Assembly (NCBI GenBank): GCA_037974335.1
Contig: CM075760.1
Coordinates: 31,781,942-31,845,941 of the forward strand
Direction: 5' to 3'
From: Prionace glauca
Lineage: Eukaryota > Chordata > Chondrichthyes > Carcharhiniformes > Carcharhinidae
Length of the DNA: 64,000 nucleotides
Shown: positions 53,701 through 62,965 of the stretch, one piece after another
How the letters are laid out: every line of letters starts with the position of its first letter
Numbering within the stretch: position 1 is the first letter of the stretch
Notes under the pieces: model-generated
Told to the model about the DNA's origin: nothing
What the model saw: only the letters and a program-made list of their open reading frames with translations
Database searches by the model: none
Translations under genes and position numbers: made by a program

Positions 53701-54059
53701 GGGAGAGGCCCTTCCTCTGCTCCCAGTGTGGGAAGAGTTTTATTAATTCCACTAACCTGCTGCGGCACCAGCGAGTTCACACTGAGCAGAGACCATTCAT
53801 GTGCTCTGAGTGTGGGAAGAGATTCACTCAGTTACCACATCTACAGAGACACCAGCGAGTTCACACAGGGGAGAAGCCGTTCGCCTGCACTGTGTGTGAG
53901 AAGGGATTCGCTCAGTTATCGCACCTGGTAAGACACCAGCGAGTTCACACCGGGGAGAAACCATTCACCTGCTCCCAGTGTGGGAGGGAATTCACCCAGT
54001 CAAATGACTTGCTGAGACACCAGAGAGTTCACACTGAGGAGAGACCCTTCATGTGCTGA
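50793..54059 (+). CDS. Large C2H2 zinc-finger protein split by a coding minisatellite
   Basis: 1088 residues, no break. Start MEGNSPVLSGEKRYTC, after the acceptor 'aaaatcacag' (50685/50686). Residues about 15-350 hold twelve intact fingers. A thirteenth is ruined (LSCTESGKG, final VQ). Residues about 373-781 are ~51 copies of an eight-residue unit, DGPAPRPE or DGPVPRPE. Then come half a finger (SGKGFIPFSNLLTDE), a ruined finger (CPDGGTCF) and a mix of seven intact and two damaged fingers up to TEERPFMC, where a TGA ends the frame inside a finger. Two consecutive fingers with HQQGRSVKRGFTC linkers are a recent tandem duplication. Expected to be nuclear. The Pro/Arg/Glu-rich middle would be a long disordered spacer between two finger arrays. 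Confidence 0.88.
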   Translation: MEGNSPVLSGEKRYTCSVCGQRFSQSSGLLKHQRAHTGDRLFICSVCGKGFTRSFTLLRHQRIHTGERPFTCSVCGKEFTQLSCLLTHQHTHTGERLFTCSECGKGFINSTNLQTHQRVHTGERPFTCPACGNGFTNSSNLQRHQRVHTGDTPFTCSVCGREFTQLSHLQRHQRVHTGERPFTCSDCGKEFTQLSHLQRHQRVHTGERPFTCSECGKGFTQANDLLRHKRVHTGERPFICSVCGKGFTQSNDLLRHHRAHTGERPFICSECGKGFTRSSHLLDHQRIHTEERPFICSECGKGFTRSSHLLDHQRIHTEERPFICSECGKGFTTLSSWEGHKRVHTEARTLSCTESGKGVTVSPSQQGHRRVQTEDGPVPRPENGPVPRPEDAPVPRPEDAPVPRPEGGPVPRPEDAPVPRPEDGPAPRPEDGPAPRPEDGPAPRPEDGPVPRPEDGPVPRPEDGPAPRPEDGPAPRPEDGPAPRPEDGPAPRPEDGPAPRPEDGPAPRPEDGPAPRPEDGPAPRPEDGPAPRPEDGPAPRPEDGPAPRPEDGPAPRPEDGPAPRPEDGPAPRPEDGPAPRPEDGPAPRPEDGPAPRPEDGPVPRPEDGPVPRPEDGPVPRPEDGPVPRPEDGPVPRPEDGPAPRPEDGPAPRPEDGPAPRPEDGPAPRPEDGPAPRPEDGPAPRPEDGPAPRPEDGPVPRPEDGPAPRPEDGPAPRPEDGPVPRPEDGPVPRPEDGPVPRPEDGPVPRPEDGPVPRPEDGPVPRPEDGPVPRPEDGPVSRPESGKGFIPFSNLLTDERGETDERPFTCPDGGTCFQSSVESGSHQHGHTDERLFSCSHCGAAFTRSSDLTEHQCTHSGEKLLTFPKRGKGFTRSSNLLTHQQGRSVKRGFTCPECGKGFTQSTNLLTHQQGRSVKRGFTCPECGKGFTQSTNLLRHQRVHTGERPFLCSECGRGFTELCNLMTHQRVHTGERPFLCSQCGKSFINSTNLLRHQRVHTEQRPFMCSECGKRFTQLPHLQRHQRVHTGEKPFACTVCEKGFAQLSHLVRHQRVHTGEKPFTCSQCGREFTQSNDLLRHQRVHTEERPFMC
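51913..53134 (+). repeat. 24-bp coding minisatellite, about 51 copies
   Basis: GC-rich, in-frame units differ mainly at one codon (GTT or GCT/GCC for Val or Ala) and at one synonymous base (cgcccc or cgtccc). Variants occur in runs, as expected from unequal exchange. Both strands stay open in several frames because the unit is a multiple of three. Confidence 0.95.
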
Positions 54060-54440
54060 CTATGGGAAGAGATTCACTCAGTTATCCAGTCTGCTGAAAC
54101 ACCAGAGAGTTCACACTAGGGGGAGGTCCACCTGCTCTACATGAGAAAACAGATCCTCTCAGTCATCCTGCCTCCTTCGATCACCAGTAATTTCACATTG
54201 GGAAAAACCCTTTAAATGTCGGGACTGTGGGAAATACAATAAATGTTCCTGGGAACTGCAACTTCTACATGTTCATACTGATGAGATACCGTTCAGGGGC
54301 TCTCACTGCAGATGCACCCAGGAAATAATTTTAACTCACTGTACCCAGAAATTTCACAGTGTGGACAGCCTCCACCTGCCCTGAATGTTGGAAGGAATTT
54401 GCTTATTTATCCCATGTGCTGAGATACCAGTGAGTTCACA
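54060..54440 (+). pseudogene. Decayed finger tail after the stop
   Basis: The sequence continues as worn fingers: [18 protein letters not shown], then KPFKCRDCGKYNKCSWELQ and VHTDEIPF, with stops and shifts. The array was once longer than the present protein. Confidence 0.8.
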
Positions 54441-54609
54441 ATTAAATACAGTGATCAGATTTTGCTGTTAATCATGTTCAGGATTGAATCATGTTCATTG
54501 GGGTCTGTTTCTGCTGATGTCAGTAAACACCACCCTAGCAATAGGGGCTGATCATCTTGCTAAAAGTCAAATAAATCAACTCTGCATCAAATAAACTTGT
54601 ATTCTTTTT

Positions 54610-54860
54610 ACTAACTCCGATGTCGTCAGGAGGTCTCTCCCCTCCCCTGTCTCCTCCGTCCTCACCTCCAACAATAAGTGTGAGGATTTCATGGAGTTCC
54701 TCTGTCACTAAGATTGAGACAATCTGATCAGCTGCCTCTGCTGCTTCCTCCCTTCCACTAGCCCATTGGACTGAACGGCTTCCCCTGAACCCCACATCTT
54801 CCCCTCGTTTCTTTCTCATATCCCTTCATGTCCATCTTGTCCGTCAGATCCACCATGTGC
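54610..54860. repeat. Unclassified repeat shared with 7085-7370
   Basis: 'agctgcctctgctgcttcct' and 'cccattggactgaacggctt' match the earlier copy in the same orientation. Confidence 0.5.
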
Positions 54861-54894
54861 TCACAAAGGGCTGGATGGACACCCTCTCTGCTGT

Positions 54895-54977
54895 AAGCCA
54901 TGATCTTATTGAATGGCGGGGCAGGCTCGAAGGGCCAGATGGCCTACTCCTGCTCCTATTTCTTATGTTCTTATGTA
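54895..54977 (+). repeat. CR1 LINE 3' terminus only
   Basis: 'gccatgatcttattgaatgg' to 'tttcttatgttcttatg'. About 80 bp, an extreme 5' truncation. Confidence 0.85.
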
Positions 54978-55325
54978 ACAATTGGTCATCAACCCCAAAT
55001 TGCTGATCGCCAAACTTACCCACGTAAACTGCTATTGTTCTCACTTTCCAGGTGTTACCCTGACGCTATTAAATATTTGATATGTGAAACTAACAAACAA
55101 TGGTGTGTGGGTTTGTTACTGACATATTGACAGAGGTCAGGATGGACGTGAACTATCATCACACGGTGTGAATGGTCGGAGCTGGAACTTGGGTTTTGTA
55201 CTCTATAGGGAGGTTGGGGAGGGGAGGAAGAAAGTGGGGTTAGGGTTATAATCAGATCAGCCACGATCATATTGAACAATGGAATAGCCTCAAAAAGCTG
55301 GGTGGCCTGCTCCTAACTCGTATGA
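54978..55325. other. No gene; worn LINE end near 55246-55320
   Basis: 'atcagatcagccacgatcat' and 'gtggcctgctcctaactcgt' are a decayed CR1 terminus. The rest is unique. Confidence 0.5.
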
Positions 55326-55408
55326 GAATTCCTACAGTGCAGGAGGCCATTCTGCCCATCGAATCTGCACCAACCAGGCCTTATCCCCACAACCCCATGC
55401 ATTGGTAT

Positions 55409-55472
55409 GTCATTAGGTTGCTTAACTCAGTGAATCCCTTCCCACACTCAGAGCAGAGGAATGACCTCTCTC
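55409..55472 (-). other. Zinc-finger coding patch inside a SINE
   Basis: About 62-64 bp whose complement reads [18 protein letters not shown]-like. It is nearly the same as 53620-53680 of the large ZNF (FLCSECGRGFTELCNLMT), with about six differences, and is inserted in opposite orientation. It is too short for a gene. Confidence 0.75.
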
Positions 55473-55551
55473 TAATACTAATCCCCTGACACTAGGCTCA
55501 ATTTTGAATGGCCAATCAACCTAACCTGTGCATCTATGGACTGTAGGAGGA

Positions 55552-55713
55552 TTCGCATTCTAATCAGTAATCTCTAAACTGTCTGTGCTTTATATGCTCT
55601 GTCTGAGGCCAGAACTCTCCATTCACCTGACGAAGAGGCAGTCCCCTCGAAAGCTTGTGAGTATATTATCAAATAAATAGGTTGGACTAAAACCTGGTGT
55701 TGTCAGACTTTTT
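55552..55713 (+). mobile_element. PLE end with 12-bp target duplication
   Basis: 162 bp: 'gtgctttatatgctctgtct', 'cctcgaaagcttgtgagtat', then 'ggttggactaaaacctggtg'. The perfect direct repeat actgtaggagga at 55540-55551 and 55714-55725 flanks it. Confidence 0.85.
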
Positions 55714-55862
55714 ACTGTAGGAGGAAACCAGAGCATCCAGAGGAAATGCATGCAGACACGGGGAAAATGTGCAAACTCGATACAGATAATGACCCAAGGC
55801 CGGAATTGAACACGGGTCCCTGGTGCTGTGAGACAGTAATCCTATCCACTGTGATGCCCTGT

Positions 55863-56398
55863 GGCAGGATCTCATCCTCACTTTCCCAGATTCAAACAAA
55901 GACTGTCCATCTCTAATGGCAGCCAGATTGTCCACAATCCTCTGCGCTGTAGAAACTGTTCTATCTGCCTCAGGCTGGCCGGGTGGATGGCACATGCTCA
56001 GTCACTGACAGGTCACAATGCCTATGTGATTGATGGCAGCTCCGGACTAATAGAAAGAGGAAGTGAGGCTGGAGGACTGTACAGGAGCATCTGGTCCTCC
56101 AACCAATTGGAGAGAATGAGGGGCGGGCCTGAGCCTGGGTCTCCCTCATTGGCTGAAACCCTGCACCATTGTGAAACTGCTCTGTGTCTGGCCCAGGAGG
56201 AGGTCCTCCCCCCACCCCCCCCTCCCCCACACACACTGGGTGCACGTAGATCAGGAATGTGGGGCTGAAGTGCAAACAAAACATCAACAAAAGTTTTTTA
56301 TTTAGAAAACTGAGAAGGTGTATATGGCTGCAACATCGAGTTTCAGATTATGTTCAGTAACAAACTGAAATTATGCAGATTTCCCTCACTAAATGAAT
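55863..56398. other. No gene seen
   Basis: Mixed sequence with CCAAT-like words ('ccaaccaattgg') and a C-run near 56210. Frames on both strands lack domains. Confidence 0.4.
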
Positions 56399-56468
56399 GC
56401 TTCTGCCTGCTTTTGAAGGAGGACCATTCACGTGTTAGGCAAACGCGATAACCACTAAATACAGAAAC
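56399..56468 (-). pseudogene. tRNA-Val(AAC)-like relic
   Basis: The complement follows vertebrate tRNA-Val closely: GTTTCTG acceptor strand, AGTGGTTATCGCG, anticodon loop CTAACAC (AAC) and closing CAGAAGC. The acceptor stem pairs (one G-U). The D arm is a base short, the T stem has a mismatch, and the B box is damaged (CCTTCAAAAGC for GGTTCGAAACC). No T-run terminator follows. Judged a pseudogene. Confidence 0.7.
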
Positions 56469-56539
56469 AAGTGACAAAGACAGCAACAGGTGTGAACCAT
56501 TCAGATCCTGGAATCCCTTCAACATTGACTGATCTATAA

Positions 56540-56935
56540 AGTTTAATTTATTCGTCACAAGAAAGGCTTACCTTAACATTGCAATGAAGTTAGTATGAAA
56601 CTCCCTGAGTATCCACTGTCCAGTACCTGTTCGGGATAATGTACCAAACCAGCACATCTTTCAGAATTTGGGAGGAAATCCAGAGGACATCCACGCAGAC
56701 ATGGGGAGAATGTGCAGACTCCACACAAACAGGCCGGAACAGAACCCGGGTCCCTGGCGCTATGAGACAGCAGTGCTAACCCACTGTGTCACCGTGCCCC
56801 CAGGAATCGAACCAGGGTCCCTGGCGCTGTGAGACAGCAGTGTCTAACCCACTGTGTCACCGTGCCCCTGGGAATCGAACCCGGGTCCCTGGCGGTGAGA
56901 CAGCAGCGCTAACCCACTGTTTCACAGTGCAGCAG
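56540..56935 (-). repeat. tRNA-SINE with triplicated tRNA-like head
   Basis: Tail 'aagtttaatttattcgtcac', core 'gtgcagactccacacaaaca', then three tandem heads of about 67 bp (56736-56803, 56804-56871, 56872-56935). Each has the B-box complement 'gaacccgggtccctggcg' (one reads accagg) and the A-box side 'cagtgctaacccactgtgtc'. Confidence 0.85.
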
Positions 56936-57384
56936 GACCAACATTTGTGTTTGAACTAACATCACCATGGATTGATCAGTTGTTGCTGTTTTGTGGAATC
57001 TTACTGTGCACAAACTGACTGCTGGGATCAGTAACAACTCATATTTATATAACACGTTTATTGCAATAAAACATCCCAAGGTCCTTCAGAGGAATTTTGT
57101 AACAAAATACTGAATCACACTGGGAGTTAGTGAATTGAGGGGAAAACATGTCTGTACTGATGTTATTGTGGCATCATGAGCGTTCCACATACAACATGAC
57201 TTGTATCTATAAATTCTCATCTTGAACATTTCAATTGAAATTTCAAGGCGAGCAGAGCTTTTTGAGCAGAATGGTTCAGATTCCCATCCCCTTTAATGTG
57301 AACAAGTTGTTTCTGATTTCACTACAGAGGTTGTCTATTAAACAATGACTGAACACAGGGGGTGAATGTGAAAAGCTGAAGTTT
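56936..57384. other. No gene seen
   Basis: AT-rich unique sequence. Confidence 0.45.
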
Positions 57385-58060
57385 CCAGTTGAAGAGGTTC
57401 CCAATGTCTCTGAGCAGCTGAACTGGGGAAGCCTTTGGGCAGAGACTGTCCTGCTGCTATTTCCCTTCCTGATCACCGGGGGTCGCTGTAACACGCCCGG
57501 GCGCTGCTCCTCCCAGTGACACCTCTTGCCCAGTCCGGCCCGGCCGCTGCTCGTTGGCGGAACATCCGGGTCCTGCAGAGAGGCGGGGTCAGCCGCCATA
57601 TTGCCATGACATCACTACAGCCCCTCCCCCCCGTCGAGGAAAAAGCGGCGTTTCAGAAATGTAGAAAGTGAGAGAAATTCCCACCCGGAAATCCCGCCCG
57701 GAGCGGAATTAAAATTAAATAAAATACATATTTTTGTAAAGAGGCAGGTGGCGGAACCGCGCATGCGCTGTAGTATTTTCCCAGAGCGCACCGCGCGGGT
57801 GTGATTGAAAAACAGACGGAATAAAAAACAGAAACGATTTTCCCGAATGGAGAAGGAACCGAAAGTCTGACGGGTGAGGATGTGAATAATAATCATGAAG
57901 ATTCAAAACATTAAAAGATGCAAATGCAACTCCCTGGGCGCATGTGCAAGGAGGGGAATTCCCCCAGAGTGCAGCGCGCGGGACGCCGTCTCCCCTGGCA
58001 ACGCAAAATGGACGCCGGCGGTGGTGTGATTGTGGCGCAGGCGCAGTGAGGTCTGCCTAC
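57385..58060 (-). promoter_or_regulatory. CpG island / promoter, minus sense YY1
   Basis: CpG-rich. A YY1-like ATGGCGGC in minus sense near 57590-57605, an ETS-like 'ggaacatccgggtc', an NRF1 word 'ccgcgcatgcgctg' near 57757, 'gcgcaggcgcag' near 58035, and an X-box-like half 'cctggcaacgc' near 57994. The left part (57385-57620) is paralogous to 15205-15740. No first exon of a known gene could be assigned. Confidence 0.6.
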
Positions 58061-58259
58061 AGCCCATTGTCCAAACTGCCCCCCAGTGGATGTGGTGGGG
58101 ATGGTGCAGCAGATGGAGCAACAATCCCAGTTTCAATGGGGGGAGAGAAGCTGCAATGCTGCTCCTTGTTGTTTACTCCTCTCCCCAGCCTCAGCATTGC
58201 AGAGTGTTTAAACAAGAGGGTGCATTGTCACAGCAGCAGGGTCTCCATGTCCTTCCAGT

Positions 58260-58560
58260 AGTAAGGTGACCAGAACTGGACGCAGTTCTCCAAATGCGGT
58301 CTAACCAACGTTCTGTACAACTGCAGCATTAGACGCCAGCTCTTATACTATACACCCCTTCCTATAAAGGCTAGCATTCTGTAAGCTTTCTTCGCAACTT
58401 TCTCCACCTGTGTTGCCACCTTCAGAGACAAGAACACTTGCACTCCTGGGTCCCTCTGCATTTCTACACTCTTAACTGGTCTTCCCTTTATCATGTAACT
58501 CCTCTCTACATTATTCCTTCCAAAATGCATCACCTCACATTTATCAGGATCAAAATATAT
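58260..58560 (-). repeat. CR1-like LINE fragment
   Basis: The complement encodes MMHFGRNNVERSYMIKGRP, QRDPGVQVFLSLKVATQVEKV and AYRMLAFIGRG. Confidence 0.75.
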
Positions 58561-58679
58561 CTTGAGAAATTTGCCTACCTTGGAATTGTTCTCGCAGAGA
58601 TATTACCACGATGCCCTTTCAACATTGATAGAGTACTTACAGCAGAGAAGAAGGCCGTTTTGAAGCGTCATGTGTGTGT

Positions 58680-59150
58680 TGGCTCTCTAAAGGACCAATT
58701 CATCCAATAACATTCTGTACCCCACAGTCTAGCATTTTGTTCATTTTCAGACAATTATCCAATCCCATTTTGAACCCATTAATTGGCTCTGCCTGCAGCA
58801 CACTCTCAAACAGCACATTCCAGGTCTGGGTCACTCACTGTCTGAAAATGTTTTTTCCTGATGTCTCCATGTTTCCTTCACCAATTTACTTCAACCCGCG
58901 CCCTCTGTGTCAAAATCCTTCTGCCATTGAAAGTTTCTCTCTATCTACTCTGTCAAGACCCTTCAGGATTTTGAATGCCTCATTAAAGTCACATCAGCAA
59001 CTTTCTGTTAAGAAAATTAGTCCCAAACTCTCCAAAATATATTCGTCACTGAAGTTTCTGATCTCTGGAACTATTCTCGTGTTTTCCTCCTGCATTCAGT
59101 CCACTGATTTTACAGTCTGCCTTACGTTCGGTCAGTTAGTGCCTGCTTGA
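58680..59150 (-). repeat. LINE fragment, another CR1-like family
   Basis: The complement shows LLNEDFRDQKFLRRIYFG- and RFKILKGLDRVDRE-like C-terminal LINE coding. Diverged. Confidence 0.6.
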
Positions 59151-59279
59151 ACACATGAAACACAATCTTTCTTCATGCCCTGGAGTGAAGATTCGGAGCA
59201 AATTCATTTCTCATTTTTGGCGGACTAAGGGAAATCAGACAAGGTTAAGGGCAGTTTAAATGCTGCTGGTCCTCCATAA

Positions 59280-59706
59280 GACCATAGGAAAGAAACATGA
59301 GAAATAGGAGCATGAGTAGTCCATTTAGCCCTTCGAGCCTGCCCCGCCATTCAATAAGATCATGGCTGACCTGAACTGGATCAGTTCCACTTTCCCACTT
59401 TCTCCCCATAACCCTTAATTCCCCTGTCTGTCAGAAACCTATCTACCCGTGACTTAAATATATTTAGCGAGGTAGCTTCCACCACTTCAATGGGCACAAA
59501 ATTCCAGAGATTCACCAGCCTTTGAGTGAAGAAGTTCCTCCTCAACTCTGATCTAAACTGCACCTCTCCCCCCCTTATCTTGAGGCTGTGCCCCCTCGTA
59601 CTGCTGTCCTTTCTAAGCGGGAAGAATCTCTCTCCCTCTACCCTATCCATCCCTTTCATTATCTTATACGTCTCTATAACATCCCCCTTCATCCTTCTAA
59701 ACTCCA
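59280..59706 (-). mobile_element. CR1 LINE, 5'-truncated, inserted in Ig 3' flank
   Basis: The complement encodes FRRMKGDVIETYKIMKGMDR and HSLKIRGGEVQFRSELRRN and ends in the CR1 terminus. Its 5' edge lies at 59706, exactly where similarity between the two Ig blocks ends ('aaactggtctgtca'). Confidence 0.85.
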
Positions 59707-59814
59707 TGACAGACCAGTTTATGAGTGAATTCACCGAGGTTCTCTTCATTCTTCACTCATTCTGTCTCTGGATTTGATCAGAAAAAGGCAGAGATGAAGG
59801 TGTCTTTACACGGG

Positions 59815-59880
59815 TGGGTCACTGGGTGGCGCAGTGACTCTGTCTCTAGAGGGTCCTGAGTTCAACCACATCCCACCCAT
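59815..59880 (+). repeat. Old tRNA-like SINE head, Ig block copy 2
   Basis: 'gggtggcgcagtgactctgt' and 'gagttcaaccacatccca'. Counterpart of 37000-37075. Confidence 0.6.
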
Positions 59881-59984
59881 GACTGGGGGGGACATGCCTA
59901 TCTGGGAAAGGGGGGGAAACCGGATCATAGGGAAATGGAGCGGAGTTGATGGGTTTAGGAGAACGGAATTAAGCCAAGACAGGG

Positions 59985-60458
59985 ATGGTTAAATTTTTAT
60001 TCAAAATTTATTTAAAAATTCAGAGAATATTTTACAGCGAAATTTTTTTTTAAAGTTAGGAAAGTGAACATAGCGATCGAGGGTCACATTGAGAACAGGA
60101 GACATGTACAGAGAATCCGTCAATATTTGTACATCTATTACATTAACCAGAAAGAGAATACAGATCCTTAATAGAAAGAGGAATTAACAAACGTGAATAA
60201 GGAATGAGAAATTATTTATACATTAAGTTTACACTAGGGGGGAAACTATTAACCACAATAACATTATAACAAAAAAAAACTCGTACTTTTCACACTGAAA
60301 ACTGAAATAATGTCTATTGTTGCCTCAGTTACAGATCCAGAATGATAAACTGAGAGAAATTTACTGATAGATTCACCGAGAGCAGATATTGTATTGGAGC
60401 CATACACAGATCTTTATAATCAGCTGAGGGAAATCTGCAGCGTCCAAAATTCAACCCA
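59985..60458 (-). other. 3' UTR of second Ig membrane transcript
   Basis: Matches the complement of 36426-36900. AATAAA on the minus strand lies at 60007-60012, and a second at 59996-60001. Confidence 0.7.
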
Positions 60459-60467
60459 TCATTTGAT
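60459..60467 (-). CDS. Ig heavy-chain TM2 exon, copy 2
   Basis: After the acceptor 'ctttattttacag' the exon reads ATC AAA TGA: a tail of ...LVK-IK-stop, two residues as in most mu chains but with Ile for Val. The intron is 134 bp. Confidence 0.85.
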   Translation of the reverse strand: MK

Positions 60468-60601
60468 CTGTAAAATAAAGAGGCAATATTGAAGCAGATG
60501 TTTCTGATGCGGGACATTAATGTTTTTAATCAGTGAAACAATGAGAGATTTTTCAAATCCATTCTGCCAGTTTGAAATGTGAATGGATTGAATCATCTCA
60601 C

Positions 60602-60729
60602 CTTCACCAGAGTGACGGCAGTGCTGTAGAAAATGCTCAGGAAGAACAGGACGATGAATGTGGAAGCGGTTGTCCAGATGTTGCTGTTATCATCCTCACT
60701 GTCTTCAATCCAGATGCGGTCGGTGGGGT
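60602..60729 (-). CDS. Ig heavy-chain (IgM-like) transmembrane exon TM1, copy 2
   Basis: 128 bp, phase 1, acceptor 'ccgccccctag' and donor AAG|gtgaga. It encodes [16 protein letters not shown], then [15 protein letters not shown] and IFYSTAVTLVK. It differs from the 36145 exon at only three residues (F/P, H/R, I/V), and the splice sites and phase are the same. The upstream intron extends to the right edge of the window through a TG-rich tract. CH exons, if present, lie beyond 64000. In the family it anchors membrane IgM. Confidence 0.9.
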
Positions 60730-61279
60730 CTAGGGGGCGGAGACCAGGAAATGGAATTAGATTACTTTATTTATCCAGGGAATCTCATTGTTTTCTTTTC
60801 CCTGTTCTCCTTTATAAACTGTTCATTCATTCTCATGTCTCATTTTCAATGTATATCTCCTGTTAAATTCAGGACACTCAGTAACAGATCTCCATAACTA
60901 TTTTCACATCTGATCCTTATTGGTATTCCTTGGAGAGTCCATGTCAGAAAGCACTGAAGGTGTTTTCTTGATAATCAGTTCATTTTGAACTATTTGCCAC
61001 TAACCCTTATTGAAGAATGTTCTGACTGATCTGGAGGAACATTCCCCTGTCAATGATTGTTTCCACAGATGGTGACTGATCTGTAAACTGTGAATGCTGC
61101 TGTTTAAGATCTGGGATGTAATTTCCAATCTTTGCTTATTTACAGTGGAAATGTTTAGTAAATCATGAGCTTAACTCAGTTTCTCAACGTGTTTGGCGGT
61201 GTTTTGAGAATTGGGATAGTCATCGGTGTGTATGTCCATTCAAATTCACATTTAAATTTTACTTTCATCATTCACCTGC
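60730..61279 (-). other. Intron upstream of Ig TM exon, copy 2
   Basis: Similar to 35641-36144 by reverse complement over most of its length. Confidence 0.7.
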
Positions 61280-62965
61280 CGTTTGTATTAAAGATTGTAT
61301 GTGTGTGTGTGTGTGCGCGTCTGTGTGTGTGTGTGTCTGTGAGTCTGTGTGTGTGTGTGTGTGTGTGCGTCAGTGCGTGTGTGTGTGTGTGTCTGTGAGT
61401 CTGTGTGTGTGTGTGTGTGTGTGTGAATGTGTGTGTGTGAACACTTCCTGAGCTGCATTAATTTTTGGTCCTGAGTTAATCTGTGTGTATGAGGGATAAT
61501 GAACATGTTCATTTGCCTGTGTTTGTTGATTTGTGTAGTTGTGTGTCTGTGTGTATAATTTATTCTTCAGATATTGTGGATATATGACTATTATTGTGTG
61601 AAGTCTCTGTATATTTATTAATGCCACTCTTAACGTGTGCACGTGTTTCTGCCTGTTTCAATGTGTTAATTTGTGTCACTCGAATAATGTTTCCTTCTCT
61701 TTCTGTGTGTGTCTGTTCCTCCGTGCGTTTGTGTGTGTATCTGTTGACATATTAGTGCATATAAATTCGTGTTGGTAGTTATTTATAACAATGTGTCAGT
61801 GTATGGCTGTGTTTCCATGTGTAGTATTGTGTGCTGTGGTGTTCTGTTCTGAAGGAGCGTGTGAATGTTTGCATCCACATGTTTGTGTGAAAATATTTTG
61901 CTCTCTGTTCCTCTATATGCAGTGTGTTAATATTGTTATATCTATTTCCCTGCATAAGTGATAATGTGTATAACATTGTGGGTCTCTATATCTGTATTCA
62001 TTTCAGCGTGAACGTGTGAGAACATGCATTTGTTTGAGTGTGTGTATCTATTTGTGTATGTTTTGGATCTGCATAAATGTTATCTGTCCGTATTGTGTGT
62101 ATGCATGTACGTGTTTGTGTTTGTGTCCGTGTTCCTAGTCCGTATGTTTAGGTAAGTGTGTACTTGTGTGTTTGTGTGTGTTTCTGCGGGCGTTTGTACA
62201 TATTTGATAATTTGTGTGCATGTTTTGTTTTGTGCCTTCTTGTACAAGTCCGTGCCTGTGTGTGCAGGTGTGGGTGTATGCCCCCTTGTGCATGCATGTG
62301 TGCGTGTATATGTGTGTGCGTGTGTGTGTGTGTGTGCGTGTGTGTGCATGGTGCGTATGGGACAGAGAGAGAACGAGAGAGAAAGAGAGAGTATTTGTGT
62401 ATGCACGCATTTTTGTTTGTATATGTATAGTCCATTAGTGTATTCGAGGGAGCGTGCTTGTTTGAGTTCGTTTGTGCGTATATTGTGTGTTCTTCTGATC
62501 CGTGTATGTGCATTTGTATTTATGAATGTATCTGTGTTTTTGTTGTGTATGTATTTGTGCGTATTGTGTATTTGTGAGATTCTGTGTCTGTATTTGAATG
62601 TGCCTGTCTATATTTCTGTGTGTGGGACTATGTGTATGCGTTTGTGTGTTATATTAACATTCTGTATTCGTGTGCATATGTATGAGTATGTGTATTTGTG
62701 CAATTGTGTCCACGTTTCTGTGTGTGCGTGTGTGTGTGTATGTATGTGAGTGTGTAGTGTGTCTGTATGTGTGAATGTGTGTGTGTATGTGTGTGTGAGT
62801 GTGTGAGTGTGTGTATGTGTGTATGAGTGTGTAGTGTGTTTATGTATGTGTGTGTGTGTGAGTGTGTAGTGTGTGTAGTGTGTGTAGTGTGTGTATGTGT
62901 GTGTGAGTGTGTGTATGTGTGTGTGAGTGTGTGTGTGAGTGTGTGTGTGAGTGTGGGTGTGGACG
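61280..62965. repeat. TG-rich microsatellite tract in Ig intron
   Basis: About 1.7 kb of interrupted (TG)n with denser runs at 61290-61440, 62300-62350 and 62700-62965. It corresponds to 34519-35640 but is longer. Open frames here are artefacts. Confidence 0.85.

Larger units (their letters stand above)
55326..55862 (-). repeat. tRNA-SINE interrupted twice
   Basis: SINE pieces are 55326-55408, 55473-55551 and 55714-55862, in one order and orientation (minus), ending with the head complement 'gccggaattgaacacgggtc'. The gaps hold a zinc-finger patch (55409-55472) and a PLE end (55552-55713). Confidence 0.85.

Noticed and set aside
55428-55470. A separate small zinc-finger gene
   Set aside because: Less than one finger, inside a SINE, without start or stop context.
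36145-60729. One giant palindrome covering both Ig blocks and both ZNF copies
   Set aside because: The inner pair is centred near 46.4 kb and the outer near 48.4 kb, and the sequences between (37.2-42.3 and 50.5-59.7 kb) do not mirror each other, so these are separate events.
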